DNA of 64,000 nucleotides from Nocardia sp. BMG51109 (lineage in GTDB: Bacteria > Actinomycetota > Actinomycetes > Mycobacteriales > Mycobacteriaceae). A program made the translations under genes and the position numbers. The stretch covers positions 868,001 through 932,000 of the forward strand of contig NZ_JAFQ01000004.1 in NCBI RefSeq assembly GCF_000526215.1, given 5' to 3'. A model generated the notes under the pieces. The model made no database searches. It was not told the DNA's origin and saw only the letters and a list, made by a program, of their open reading frames with translations. Shown in pieces: positions 27,731 to 35,799 of the stretch (position 1 is the stretch's first letter; each line of letters starts with the position of its first letter).

Positions 27731-27791
27731 TAGTTAGAACCTATCACTTTTTCTATTGACACTCACACATGCTGCGTTATAGCTTCTAACT
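27731..27791. promoter_or_regulatory. Promoter and probable TetR operator
   Basis: TTGACA at 27756-27761 and TATAGC at 27778-27783 (16-bp spacer) form a near-consensus SigA promoter toward the lipoprotein gene. It is flanked by inverted copies TAGTTAGAA (27731-27739) and TTCTAACTA (27783-27791). A further CTAACT lies near 27804. A TetR protein binding these would cover the promoter. Confidence 0.6.
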
Positions 27792-27848
27792 AACCCGATA
27801 AGCACTAACTCGGTAGCCCGCTCAGACTCTCTCGACAAAGGAACGACC

Positions 27849-28517
27849 ATGTCCCACACACAGATCCGTCGCCGTACCGCCGCCGTGCTGATTCCGCTCG
27901 CCGCGCTCACGCTCGGCACCGTCACCGCATGCGGCGGCAACGACGACGACAACGCCCGCGCCGACACGACGAGCCAGGCGACGACGAGCGCCGCCCCCGC
28001 CGACCCGGCCGCGCTCACCTGCCGCGGGGAGAGCATCGACGAATCCGCCCCGATCCACTACCGCGCCGAGACGATGATCCATGCGCCGCTGAGCACCGTG
28101 TGGAACCTGCACACCGACGTCGAACGCTGGTCCGCATGGCAGCAGGCCGTCGCGACCATCGAGCGCCTGGACCAGGGCCCGCTGCGGGAGGGTTCGCAGT
28201 TCCGGTGGACGACTCCGGTGCCGGCCACCGCCATCACTCCCGCCACCACCCTGTCCATCACGTCCTCGGTGCAGCAGGTCGAGCAGAACAAGTGCATCCG
28301 CTGGACCGGGCCCGCCCTCGGCGAGGGAGTGCGCGTCGACAACGGCACCCACGTCTGGAACTTCACCGAGGTCGACGGCGGCGTCCTGGTGCGCACCGAG
28401 GAGAACTGGAGCGGCCCGCAGGTCGAGGCCGACGTGCCGACCTCCACCGGTTTCCTCGGCGCAGGCCTCGAAACCTGGCTGGCCGAGCTGAAGAAGACCG
28501 CCGAAGCCCAGCACTGA
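27849..28517 (+). CDS. SRPBCC-domain lipoprotein
   Basis: A 222-residue protein with signal peptide and lipobox (TLGTVTAC, Cys about 28). A Thr/Ala-rich linker follows, then an SRPBCC (polyketide cyclase/START-like) domain at about 65-215: ETMIHAPLSTVWNLHTDVER, WSAWQQAVATIERLDQGPL and LVRTEENWSG. SRPBCC domains bind hydrophobic ligands, and lipid anchoring of one on the outer face of the membrane is uncommon. It is followed 32 bp later by a small membrane protein, likely the same transcript, under the divergent TetR. Confidence 0.85.
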   Translation: MSHTQIRRRTAAVLIPLAALTLGTVTACGGNDDDNARADTTSQATTSAAPADPAALTCRGESIDESAPIHYRAETMIHAPLSTVWNLHTDVERWSAWQQAVATIERLDQGPLREGSQFRWTTPVPATAITPATTLSITSSVQQVEQNKCIRWTGPALGEGVRVDNGTHVWNFTEVDGGVLVRTEENWSGPQVEADVPTSTGFLGAGLETWLAELKKTAEAQH

Positions 28518-28549
28518 AGCCGTCCGGACGCCACGCCGAGGAGATGATC

Positions 28550-28894
28550 GTGTCCATCGAAACGCACCGCAACGCCCGAACCGTCTCGCTGCCCGTCAGC
28601 ATCTCCGCATGGGCCGTCCCGGTCCTCGTCATCGGCCAGTTCGCGATGGTCGCCATCCTTCCGGTGGCCATCACACTGATCGGCACCTTGCGCGATACCC
28701 GCCACACCGGGCTGCGGTGGTGGGCCGCCGCGCTCACCGTGGCCTACGCGATTCCGTTGGCGCTCTGGGCAATCGGTCCCGACCGGGCGCCGAGCCTGTC
28801 GAAGGACATGCACCCGGCCTTCGCGGTGCTGATCGTCGCCGTTGCCATCGGCTACCAGGTGGTGCGGATTCGATCCCGGCAGAAAGATCGCTGA
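28550..28894 (+). CDS. Small three-helix membrane protein
   Basis: A 114-residue protein. GTG 28550 is preferred because GAGGAG lies 6 nt upstream; ATG 28544 would be adjacent to it. Three hydrophobic segments (AWAVPVLVIGQFAMVAILPV, WWAAALTVAYAIPLALWAIG, AFAVLIVAVAIGYQVV) are separated by charged loops. No family was recognised. It is downstream of the lipoprotein gene and may be its partner. Confidence 0.75.
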   Translation: MSIETHRNARTVSLPVSISAWAVPVLVIGQFAMVAILPVAITLIGTLRDTRHTGLRWWAAALTVAYAIPLALWAIGPDRAPSLSKDMHPAFAVLIVAVAIGYQVVRIRSRQKDR

Positions 28895-28917
28895 AACACG
28901 CTCCGGCGCAACCACGT

Positions 28918-28961
28918 ACGGCGCGGTCACCCGTCGAGTCAACGAGGGGTGACCGCGCCGT
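28918..28961. terminator. Bidirectional terminator hairpin
   Basis: A perfect 15-bp inverted repeat: arms 28918-28932 and 28947-28961, with a 14-nt loop, very GC-rich. It sits between convergent genes (membrane protein and SDR) and probably ends both transcripts. Confidence 0.75.
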
Positions 28962-29002
28962 CGCCGTTCGCGTCACGGATACGGAGCCGGAGTTCGATAC
29001 CC

Positions 29003-29749
29003 TCAGGCGTGGTAGCCGTCGGTGCCGGCGCGGGACAGGACGATGTTCGGGACTACGGCGCGCGACGACAATCGCAGGAGCGTGTCGACGATTTCGACGA
29101 TATCGCTGACCGGGAGCATCCGGTCGGGTGGGATGCGGTCGTGTTGCCACGCGCTCATGTCGGTGTCGACGTAGCCGGGGGCGAGGGTGGTGGCCGTGAC
29201 GCCGTTGCCCGATTCCTCGGCGTCGAGGGTGGCCAGCAACGAGATGAGCGCCGCCTTGGCGGCGCCGTAGACGGACAGTCCGGCCTCGGCGTATACGCCG
29301 GCCATCGAGGCCAGGGCGATCACCTTCGCGCCGCGGCCGGGCTCGGCGGCCGCGGCGGCGCGCAGCATCGGCAGGGCGCCCTGGATGAGTTGCAGTGGCG
29401 CGGACAGGTTTACGGCGAGGGTCTTGTCGACCCGGCGCCTGGATGCCTCGGCGAGCGGGCCGGCGGTGCCGACACCCGCGTTGAGGATGAGCGCCGACAG
29501 CGTCCCGAACCGATCGGCGTGCGCGGCGAGCAGGCGCTCGACGCCCTCGGCGTCGGCCATATCCGCCGCGACGGTGACGACGTCGGCGGCACCGGACGTG
29601 CGCAGACCGGTGGCGACGTCCTCGAGGCGCGCGGCGTCGCGGGCAGTGATGGTCAGCGCATACCCTTGCCGGGCAAGGCTGTTCGCGATCCCGAGGCCGA
29701 TGCCCCGAGAGGCGCCGGTGATCAGTGCCGTCCTGGTGTCGCCGGTCAA
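29003..29749 (-). CDS. Short-chain dehydrogenase, third gene of 4-hydroxy-acid-type operon
   Basis: A 248-residue SDR starting at TTG 29749, with AAAGGAGA upstream; the TTG overlaps the kinase stop (TTGA). Motifs are GASRGIGLG, NAGVG, Ser in LASMAGVYA and YGAAK. In the Pseudomonas levulinate pathway an SDR (LvaD) interconverts 4-keto- and 4-hydroxyacyl-CoA next to the LvaA kinase and LvaC dehydrogenase. The same trio is present here, so this enzyme may act on a 4-keto- or 3-hydroxyacyl-CoA. The assignment is by gene context. Confidence 0.88.
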   Translation of the reverse strand: MTGDTRTALITGASRGIGLGIANSLARQGYALTITARDAARLEDVATGLRTSGAADVVTVAADMADAEGVERLLAAHADRFGTLSALILNAGVGTAGPLAEASRRRVDKTLAVNLSAPLQLIQGALPMLRAAAAAEPGRGAKVIALASMAGVYAEAGLSVYGAAKAALISLLATLDAEESGNGVTATTLAPGYVDTDMSAWQHDRIPPDRMLPVSDIVEIVDTLLRLSSRAVVPNIVLSRAGTDGYHA

Positions 29750-30768
29750 TTCCGGTCTCCTTTCAACGCGCGCAGTCCGGCCGCCATGAACTCCGGGGTC
29801 GCCTCGGCCGCGCGTTCGGCGGCCGAGCCCGCGTCGGAGCCTCGCAGTGCCCGGTGGGTGATGCCCTCGCCGATCACGCCCAGCTTGAAATTGGCCAGTG
29901 CCAGGTAGAAACCCCAATTCCCGAGGTCGCGGCCCGATACGGTGGCGTACTTCTGCGCGAGCGCATCGGCGGTGGGTATCCGGTCGCTGGTCCATGCGGC
30001 CCTGGAACCCAGCACCAGGTCGAATATCGGCGCGCGGTACACACACATCAGCGCGACATCGGCGAGCGGATCGCCCAGGGTGGACAGCTCCCAGTCGACC
30101 ACGGCGCGGACCCGGGACGGGTCGGCCGAGTCGAGGATCGTGTTGTCGATGCGGTAGTCGCCGTGCACGATCGAGGCGGCCGAGTGCCGCGGCACGGCCT
30201 CCGACAGCGCCGCGTGCAGGGCCGCGACGTCGGGGAGTTCGCGGGTCTTGACCCGATCCCATTGGGAGGCCCACAGATTCACCTGACGCGCGACGTAACC
30301 CTCGGGGCGCCCGAACTTTTCCAGGCCGACCGCGTGGGGGTCCACCGCGTGCAGGTCGGCGAGCACCCGGACGAGTTCGTCCACACCCGCGCTCACCTGC
30401 TCGTCAGTGAGAGCCGCGAGGTCGTCCTGATCGCGGATCACCGTGCCGTCCACGAATTCGACGACGGTCATCGGCGCGCCCAGGGTCGTTCCCTCCGCAT
30501 CGAAGGCCACCGATTTCGCCACGGGCACAGCGGAGTTCCGCAGCGCGTGTGTGACGGTGTACTCGCGGTTCATATCGTGCGCGGACGGGGTGAGCCCCGC
30601 GACGGGCGGGCGGCGCACGACCCACTTCGAGACGTCGTCGGCGGCGGTGAAGGTGAGATTCGACCGGCCGCCGCTGATCAGCTCGACCCGCAGATCGCCA
30701 CACACCGCGACGCCCTGCCCGCGCAGGAAGCGCTCCAGCGCGGCGACGTCCATGCCCGGCAGGTTCAT
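29746..30768 (-). CDS. APH-fold kinase, probable 4-hydroxyacyl-CoA kinase (LvaA/ACAD11-kinase-like)
   Basis: A 340-residue APH/choline-kinase-fold protein. The nucleotide loop is ISGGRSNLTF, followed by VVRRPP with the AHDMNREYTV segment. The catalytic loop is HGDYRIDNTI and the metal-binding aspartate lies in VVDWELSTLGDP. This is the acyl-CoA-dehydrogenase-associated phosphotransferase group, related to the kinase domain of mammalian ACAD10/11 and to LvaA. Those phosphorylate the 4-hydroxyl of an acyl-CoA. It overlaps the dehydrogenase stop (ATGA) and the SDR start. Antibiotic resistance is unlikely given this context. Confidence 0.85.
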   Translation of the reverse strand: MNLPGMDVAALERFLRGQGVAVCGDLRVELISGGRSNLTFTAADDVSKWVVRRPPVAGLTPSAHDMNREYTVTHALRNSAVPVAKSVAFDAEGTTLGAPMTVVEFVDGTVIRDQDDLAALTDEQVSAGVDELVRVLADLHAVDPHAVGLEKFGRPEGYVARQVNLWASQWDRVKTRELPDVAALHAALSEAVPRHSAASIVHGDYRIDNTILDSADPSRVRAVVDWELSTLGDPLADVALMCVYRAPIFDLVLGSRAAWTSDRIPTADALAQKYATVSGRDLGNWGFYLALANFKLGVIGEGITHRALRGSDAGSAAERAAEATPEFMAAGLRALKGDRN

Positions 30769-31973
30769 TCGCCGTCCCGCAGAGCGCGTTTGGCGGCGCC
30801 GACCGCGCGCTTGGCGATCGCCCACCGATGCACCTCCGAGGGGCCGTCGTAGATGCGGAACGGACGCACCTCCCGCGACAACCGCGCCAGCGGAAGATCG
30901 CCGGAGACGCCGAGGCCGCCGCACATCTGCACGCTGCGGTCGACGATCCGGAAGATCGCCTCGGCAGCAAAGGTTTTCGCGATCGAGGTGGCGTTCGCGG
31001 CGGGTTCTCCGCGATCGAGTTCCCAGCAGGCGCGGGTCAGCAGGGCCCGGGTGGCGGCGATGTCGATCTCGTTGTCGGCGATCATCTTCTGGACCATGCC
31101 GAGATCGCCCAGTCGCGCACCGAAACCCTGCCGCTGGGCCACATGCGCCACCGCCACGTCGTGTCCGCGGCGGGCGGCGCCCAGCCAGCGCATCACATGC
31201 GTCATGCGGGCGGGCCCGAGGCGCACCTGGGCGTACTCGAAACCGCGGTCGACCTCGCCCAGCACCGCCGAGTCCGGGACCAGCAGGTCCTCGAAGAACA
31301 CCTCGCAGTGGCCGCCGACCATCGACCGATCCAGGGTGTCGAGATGCCGTCCGACCCGGATGCCCGGCGTGCCGGCCGGGGCCAGGAACATCGTCGCGCC
31401 GCCGCGCGCGCCGGGCTCGCCGGAGGTGCGGGCCATGATGATGAAGAAGCCCGCGCCGTCGGCGCCGGTGATGAACCACTTGTGACCGTCGATCCGCCAC
31501 CCGCCGTCCGCGCGGACCGCACGGGTGGCCAGCGCGGAGGGGTCGGATCCCGCGCCGGGAGCCGGCTCGGTCATCGCGAACGCCGAGCGCACGTCGCCGT
31601 GGGCGAGCGGTGCTAGATACTGCTGTTTCTGTTCCGGATTCGCGATATGGGCCAGCATGTGCACGTTGCCCTCGTCCGGGGCCGCGATGTTCAGGGCCGT
31701 CGGGCCGAACAGCGAGTACCCGGCCTCCTCGAAAACCGGTGCCCGGTCCGACATTCCGAGCCCGTGCCCGCCGTACTCGACCGGCGCGTGCGGTGTGAAC
31801 ACGCCGGCCTCGCGGGCGGCCTGCTGCAACTCCACCCGGAACTTGTCGCCCCCCGCCGCGGTGATGTCGCCGTCGTGCTCATCCTCGAGCGGCAGCACCC
31901 GTTCGCGGATGAACGCCCGCGTGCGATCTGCCAGAGCTTGCACCTCGGACGGCAGGGACAGATCGATCGTCAC
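30765..31973 (-). CDS. Acyl-CoA dehydrogenase, ACAD10/11- or LvaC-like
   Basis: A 402-residue FAD enzyme starting GTG 31973, behind GGAGTGGAGCC; longer starts run into the operators. Motifs are AFAMTEPAPGAGSDPSA (FAD/substrate loop), KWFITGADGAG, and the C-terminal CGGLGVSGDLPLARLSREVR then FRIYDGPSEVHRWAIAK. The RIYDGPSEVH ending is typical of ACAD10/11-related proteins. Together with the adjacent kinase, the expected chemistry is loss of phosphate from 4-phosphoacyl-CoA to give an enoyl-CoA for beta-oxidation. First gene of the operon. Confidence 0.9.
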   Translation of the reverse strand: MTIDLSLPSEVQALADRTRAFIRERVLPLEDEHDGDITAAGGDKFRVELQQAAREAGVFTPHAPVEYGGHGLGMSDRAPVFEEAGYSLFGPTALNIAAPDEGNVHMLAHIANPEQKQQYLAPLAHGDVRSAFAMTEPAPGAGSDPSALATRAVRADGGWRIDGHKWFITGADGAGFFIIMARTSGEPGARGGATMFLAPAGTPGIRVGRHLDTLDRSMVGGHCEVFFEDLLVPDSAVLGEVDRGFEYAQVRLGPARMTHVMRWLGAARRGHDVAVAHVAQRQGFGARLGDLGMVQKMIADNEIDIAATRALLTRACWELDRGEPAANATSIAKTFAAEAIFRIVDRSVQMCGGLGVSGDLPLARLSREVRPFRIYDGPSEVHRWAIAKRAVGAAKRALRDGE

Positions 31974-31994
31974 GGCTCCACTCCTCGAACTCAT

Positions 31995-32016
31995 TTCCCG
32001 AACGATCGCTCGGGAA
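31995..32016. promoter_or_regulatory. TetR-type palindrome at the ACAD start
   Basis: TTCCCGA at 31995-32001 and TCGGGAA at 32010-32016 enclose ACGATCGC. It is a 22-bp palindrome just upstream of the acyl-CoA dehydrogenase RBS. It fits the size of TetR operators. Confidence 0.6.
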
Positions 32017-32024
32017 TCGACTGT

Positions 32025-32040
32025 CATGCAGACTTGCATG
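32025..32040. promoter_or_regulatory. Central palindrome of the divergent promoter
   Basis: CATGCA and TGCATG separated by GACT (32025-32040). It lies between the two outer palindromes and differs from both in sequence. It may be a site for another regulator or part of the promoter. Confidence 0.35.
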
Positions 32041-32083
32041 TCGCCGTAAGTGCTGTCAATCCGCTGTTTATTGCCCATTCGTA

Positions 32084-32104
32084 GTGTTCAGATATTCTGA
32101 ACAC
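32084..32104. promoter_or_regulatory. Perfect 21-bp palindrome abutting the regulator start codon
   Basis: GTGTTCAGA at 32084-32092, TAT, then the exact complement at 32096-32104. It ends one base before the ATG at 32106. The form fits an XRE-type operator. The gene has no separate RBS, so the message may be leaderless and strongly autoregulated. Confidence 0.7.
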
Positions 32105-32105
32105 C

Positions 32106-32996
32106 ATGGACGGCGCGGAACGTGATCAACAGGCGGTGGGTGCGCGGGTGCGGCAGGCGAGGATCGCCGCGGGCCTGTCGCTGCGCGCGAGCGCACAACG
32201 CATCGACGTCAGCCCCGCCACCCTCAGCGCGGTGGAGAACGGCAAGACCGGCGTCTCGATCCCGCGACTGCGCGCGCTGGCCGCCGCACTCGGCACCACG
32301 GTGCCCTGGCTCATCGGCGAGCAGCAGTCGCACGTACCCGGCGATGCGCGGCCGACCCGAGGCCCCTCGGCCTCGGCACCGGCGGGCGAACCCTCGCGCG
32401 CTTGGCGCGAGTTCCCGCCACTCCGTATCGATCCCGTCCTCGCCGCGGCCATCGGCGCGTTCGTCGAGACCGGGTACCACGGCGCCACGATGCGTTCGAT
32501 CGCACACCGCGCGGGCATGAGCGTGCCCGGCGTGTATCACCACTGTGACGACAAGCAGGACCTGCTGGTACGGGCACTCGAACTGACCATGGCCGACCTG
32601 CACTGGCGGGTGCGCGCGGCGCGGCAGGAGGCCGACGCGGGGCGCGACCGCGTGGCCCGCGTCGTCGAGGCGCTCGCCCTCTTCCATACCCATCGCCGCG
32701 AACTCGCCTTCATCGGAGCCAGCGAGATGCGCAGCCTCACCCCGGCCAACCACCGCCGGATCACCCACTCCCGCAACGTGATTCAGTACCTACTCGATGA
32801 CGACATCGACGCCGCGATCGCCGAGGAGAACCTGCCCACCGCCCACGCCCGCCTCGCCGGCCGCGCCATATCCACCATGTGCACCTCCCTGCCCCAGTGG
32901 TTCCGCCTCGACGGACCGGCCACCCCCGAACACATCGCCGGGGAGTACGCGACCTTCGCCCTCGACCTCCTCGGCCTCCGCCGACGTACCGAATGA
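32106..32996 (+). CDS. XRE-TetR fusion transcriptional regulator
   Basis: A 296-residue protein with two complete DNA-binding units. Residues about 12-68 are a Cro/C1-type HTH (LSLRASAQRIDVSPATLSAV). After an Ala/Pro linker, residues about 107-160 are a TetR HTH (MRSIAHRAGMSVPGVYHHCD), followed by a TetR ligand domain to the end. It is divergent from the ACAD/kinase/SDR operon. The shared promoter holds a TetR-like palindrome on the operon side and an XRE-like palindrome touching its own ATG. The likely role is substrate-responsive repressor. Confidence 0.88.
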   Translation: MDGAERDQQAVGARVRQARIAAGLSLRASAQRIDVSPATLSAVENGKTGVSIPRLRALAAALGTTVPWLIGEQQSHVPGDARPTRGPSASAPAGEPSRAWREFPPLRIDPVLAAAIGAFVETGYHGATMRSIAHRAGMSVPGVYHHCDDKQDLLVRALELTMADLHWRVRAARQEADAGRDRVARVVEALALFHTHRRELAFIGASEMRSLTPANHRRITHSRNVIQYLLDDDIDAAIAEENLPTAHARLAGRAISTMCTSLPQWFRLDGPATPEHIAGEYATFALDLLGLRRRTE

Positions 32997-33067
32997 ACCC
33001 GGATGCGACGGCCGAACAACCGTCGAAGCCGGCCAGCTCGTCGGTGCGGTCCGCTACAGTCCGGTCT

Positions 33068-34249
33068 GTGGGGTTCAGGGACGTGACCAGGTCGGCCGTG
33101 CTCGCCGCCATGGGCGAATTCGATGACCTGGGGCGGTCTGCGTTCCTGTCCAAGTACGGGTTCGGGCCGGCGCGCGCATACTTCGTCGATGTCGAGGGGC
33201 GTACATACGACTCGAAAGCCATTACCGGCGCCGCCCACGGCCATCTGCCGGGCTCTGCTCCACTGCGGTCACAGGACTTCACCGGTGGCGAAGAGACCGT
33301 TGCAAGTCACCTGCGATCGCTCGGATTCGATGTCCCGGGCCCGAGCCGCGAGGGGGAACACTCGGATGCGGCCAGGCCGATCAGCAGACGGCCGCCCGAC
33401 TGGGCATGGCCCGAACTGGTTCTTGCCGGCGAGTTGACGAGGCTCAACAACTGGCACGAACTGGACGTCACGGACTCTCGCGTGGTCGAGTTGTCTGCGC
33501 TGCTGAGGGATTTGCCGATACACCCGGAGTCGGTGCGGGGTGCGGACTTCCGCAGCCCTGGCTCAGTTCGCAGGAAGATGGCGAATCTGGCGCATTGCCA
33601 TCCGGATTCGACGCGCAAGCCGAGCAATCACGGCACTCTCGACCGCGAGGTCGTAGCCGCATTTCTCGATCGACCGGAGCAGATGAGCATGCTCGCCGAT
33701 CGGATCCGGCAGGATCGGGGGTTTGCACCGCCGACCGAGGGACGAGAGTCGGCGAGCCCGGCATCCACGCAGGACTCCACCGCGTCGGCGGTAGGCGACG
33801 GCTTCGCACAGTTCAAGCCCAAGAGCGATACTGCGTACGTTGCCGCAATCAAGGCTCACACCCAGATCAAGAATCGCCACCATGAGCGGCTCGTCCGCGA
33901 GTACGGTCTGGCCGCTCGCGACTGCGGACTGACCCCGGCGACCAACGTCCACCCACGTGACCTGACGTTGACCCGGGGCAGCCGGCATTGGCTCGTAGAG
34001 GCGAAGATCATCCGAGGCGGCAATGCGACCGACGCCGTACGTGCCGTTGTCGGGCAGCTCTACCAGTACCGGCACTTCCTCTACAAGCCTGGCGACGCGG
34101 TCGACCTTGTGGCGGTGTTCAACGAGCCGATCGGTGACGCATACGTCGGCTTCCTGGAGCAGCTCGGAATCTGCGCGATCTGGCGTGAGCTCGACCGCTG
34201 GCGCGGATCCCCGTCGGCGCTCCGAGACGAGCTCTATCCCACGGAATAG
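33068..34249 (+). CDS. Probable modification-dependent nuclease: ScoMcrA-like head plus PD-(D/E)XK domain
   Basis: A 393-residue protein from GTG 33068. ATG 32993 would overlap the regulator stop (ATGA) but adds 25 low-complexity residues. Residues about 5-85 (SAVLAAMGEFDDLGRSAFLS, RAYFVDVEGRTYDSKAITGA) match the N-terminal head of ScoMcrA-type type IV enzymes. The middle (WHELDVTDSRVVELSALLRD, SVRRKMANLAHCHPDSTRKP) resembles the region preceding HNH domains in such proteins. The C-terminus has TNVHPRDLTLTRGSRHWLVE then AKIIRGG, a D...ExK nuclease core, and VGQLYQYRHFLY. It may cut modified foreign DNA. No methyltransferase is adjacent. Confidence 0.65.
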   Translation: MGFRDVTRSAVLAAMGEFDDLGRSAFLSKYGFGPARAYFVDVEGRTYDSKAITGAAHGHLPGSAPLRSQDFTGGEETVASHLRSLGFDVPGPSREGEHSDAARPISRRPPDWAWPELVLAGELTRLNNWHELDVTDSRVVELSALLRDLPIHPESVRGADFRSPGSVRRKMANLAHCHPDSTRKPSNHGTLDREVVAAFLDRPEQMSMLADRIRQDRGFAPPTEGRESASPASTQDSTASAVGDGFAQFKPKSDTAYVAAIKAHTQIKNRHHERLVREYGLAARDCGLTPATNVHPRDLTLTRGSRHWLVEAKIIRGGNATDAVRAVVGQLYQYRHFLYKPGDAVDLVAVFNEPIGDAYVGFLEQLGICAIWRELDRWRGSPSALRDELYPTE

Positions 34250-34340
34250 GGTCCGGGCATCTCAGGCGGACGGGCCCGGATGCGGCGCCATTCGTCACAT
34301 CGAGCAGCGCGACGGTATGGATTCATGGTAAATCGGACAT

Positions 34341-34979
34341 ATGCCTCGTACCAATCCGATCAGTTCTTGGAAATCTCTTCGCGACGGTAACGACCGGTTC
34401 GTCGACGGAGTGCTGCAGCATCCCGGGCAGGGGGCCGACGATCGGGCCCGGCTCGTGAACGGGCAGCAGCCGTCGGCGATTCTGTTCGGGTGCGGAGATT
34501 CGCGGGTGGCCGCCGAGATCATCTTCGATCGGGGGCTCGGGGACATGTTCGTGGTGCGTACCGCCGGTCATGTCGTCGACTCCTCGGTGCTGGGGTCCAT
34601 CGAGTACGGGGTCGAGGTGCTGGGGGTGCCGCTGATCGTGGTGCTCGGCCACGACTCCTGCGGTGCGGTGCGGGCGACCATCGACGCCCTCGACGGTGGC
34701 GATGTGCCCGGTGGGTTCATCCGCAGCGTCGTGGAGCGGGTTACGCCGTCGATCCTGATGGGCCGGCGCGACGGGCTCACCACCGTGGACGAGTTGGAGG
34801 CCCGCCACGTCGTGGAGACCAGCAGGCTGCTCGTGCAGCGCTCGCCGATCATCGCCGAGCGCGTGGCCTCCGGAGAATGCGCGATCGCCGGTGTCACCTA
34901 CAAGCTGGCCGACGGCCGGGCGCAGTTGCGCGGCGTGGTCGGCGATATCGGCGAGACGGCCACCGCGATCGAGGCCTGA
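34341..34979 (+). CDS. Beta-class carbonic anhydrase
   Basis: A 212-residue enzyme that hydrates CO2 to bicarbonate. Zinc ligands are Cys51 (CGDSR, with the Asp53/Arg55 dyad), His104 and Cys107 (GHDSCGAV). RTAGHVVDSSVLGSIEYGV is the family signature. Length is normal. It stands alone, 91 bp after the nuclease gene, and a convergent secreted protein follows. It probably supports carboxylation and pH control. Confidence 0.95.
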   Translation: MPRTNPISSWKSLRDGNDRFVDGVLQHPGQGADDRARLVNGQQPSAILFGCGDSRVAAEIIFDRGLGDMFVVRTAGHVVDSSVLGSIEYGVEVLGVPLIVVLGHDSCGAVRATIDALDGGDVPGGFIRSVVERVTPSILMGRRDGLTTVDELEARHVVETSRLLVQRSPIIAERVASGECAIAGVTYKLADGRAQLRGVVGDIGETATAIEA

Positions 34980-35075
34980 CCGCCCGACCCGAGGCAGTCG
35001 GCACGACTCGTCCGCGAGGCACCGGAAGCCCGCGCAGTTCGCGGCGAGTCGACTCATCCGGTTGTTCGGGAGCCC

Positions 35076-35570
35076 TTACGGCACAACGATTTCGGTTGCG
35101 GCCGGAATGTTCGGCTTATCGGTGCGCAGGGTGAGCTGGACCCGGCCGGGGCCGGTCTCGGCGAGCACGATCGCCGGGGTGAAACGCTGCCCGGCCGGGA
35201 CGAAGCGGCGCACGCTGCCGGCCTGCCCGGTGTCGAGGTTGTGCCAGTCGACGATCGCCGTCACGTCGCAGGCCAGCAGTTGCGGCCCCCACTCGCCCAC
35301 CGGCGAAAAGCCCTGCGCGATACGCAGAACGACCGAATGCGCGGCGCCGGGAGCCTCGGAGTATTCGTAGAGCGGACCGTCGAAGGCGGTGCCGCCGGTC
35401 GACAGCAGGCCGGCGCAGATACCGTTTCCGAGCGTCGCCACCGGGCTGAGCGTGAAGTCGGCCTTGGCACACGTCCGCGGGCCGACGTTCGACCAGCCGA
35501 GCTGGCACGGCTCCCCGGCGTCGGCCGTGGCGGGCGCGGCAGCGGCCGCGCCCAGCAATGTCCATTTCAT
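35076..35570 (-). CDS. Secreted hypothetical protein
   Basis: A 164-residue protein with a cleavable signal peptide (MKWTLLGAAAAAPATADA, cleavage before GEPC) and a good RBS (GAGGGAG). The mature part is beta-rich with four cysteines (CQLGW, TCAKADF, GICAGLL, LACDVTA) that may form two disulfides. No family was recognised. It resembles small exported proteins of Nocardia of unknown role. No operon partner. Confidence 0.7.
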   Translation of the reverse strand: MKWTLLGAAAAAPATADAGEPCQLGWSNVGPRTCAKADFTLSPVATLGNGICAGLLSTGGTAFDGPLYEYSEAPGAAHSVVLRIAQGFSPVGEWGPQLLACDVTAIVDWHNLDTGQAGSVRRFVPAGQRFTPAIVLAETGPGRVQLTLRTDKPNIPAATEIVVP

Positions 35571-35799
35571 CGGCGTACTCCCTCACCTCATCCCGTCTCG
35601 CGGCCGAGTCGCTCACGAGTACCGCGATGCTAACGGTGCGGGTGGCCGGAGACCGGTGTACTCGCCGACATCACCTCGCGTCCGCCACGACCCCCTGGTG
35701 TCCGCGCCTCGGACGGGACGGCCCGGCTACGCGGCGCGGGCGCCCACGGACGCCGACCGGTGCGCACCGTGTCCGCGCCGAAATCGCAAGCGGGACCGG

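Noticed and set aside
29746..30768. Aminoglycoside resistance gene
   Set aside because: The APH-fold protein is translationally coupled to an acyl-CoA dehydrogenase and an SDR and has VVRRPP-type features of the acyl-CoA-linked kinases.
35004..35050. Terminator from CGACTCG/CGAGTCG between the carbonic anhydrase and secreted-protein genes
   Set aside because: Only a 7-bp stem with a loop over 30 nt, too weak to call.
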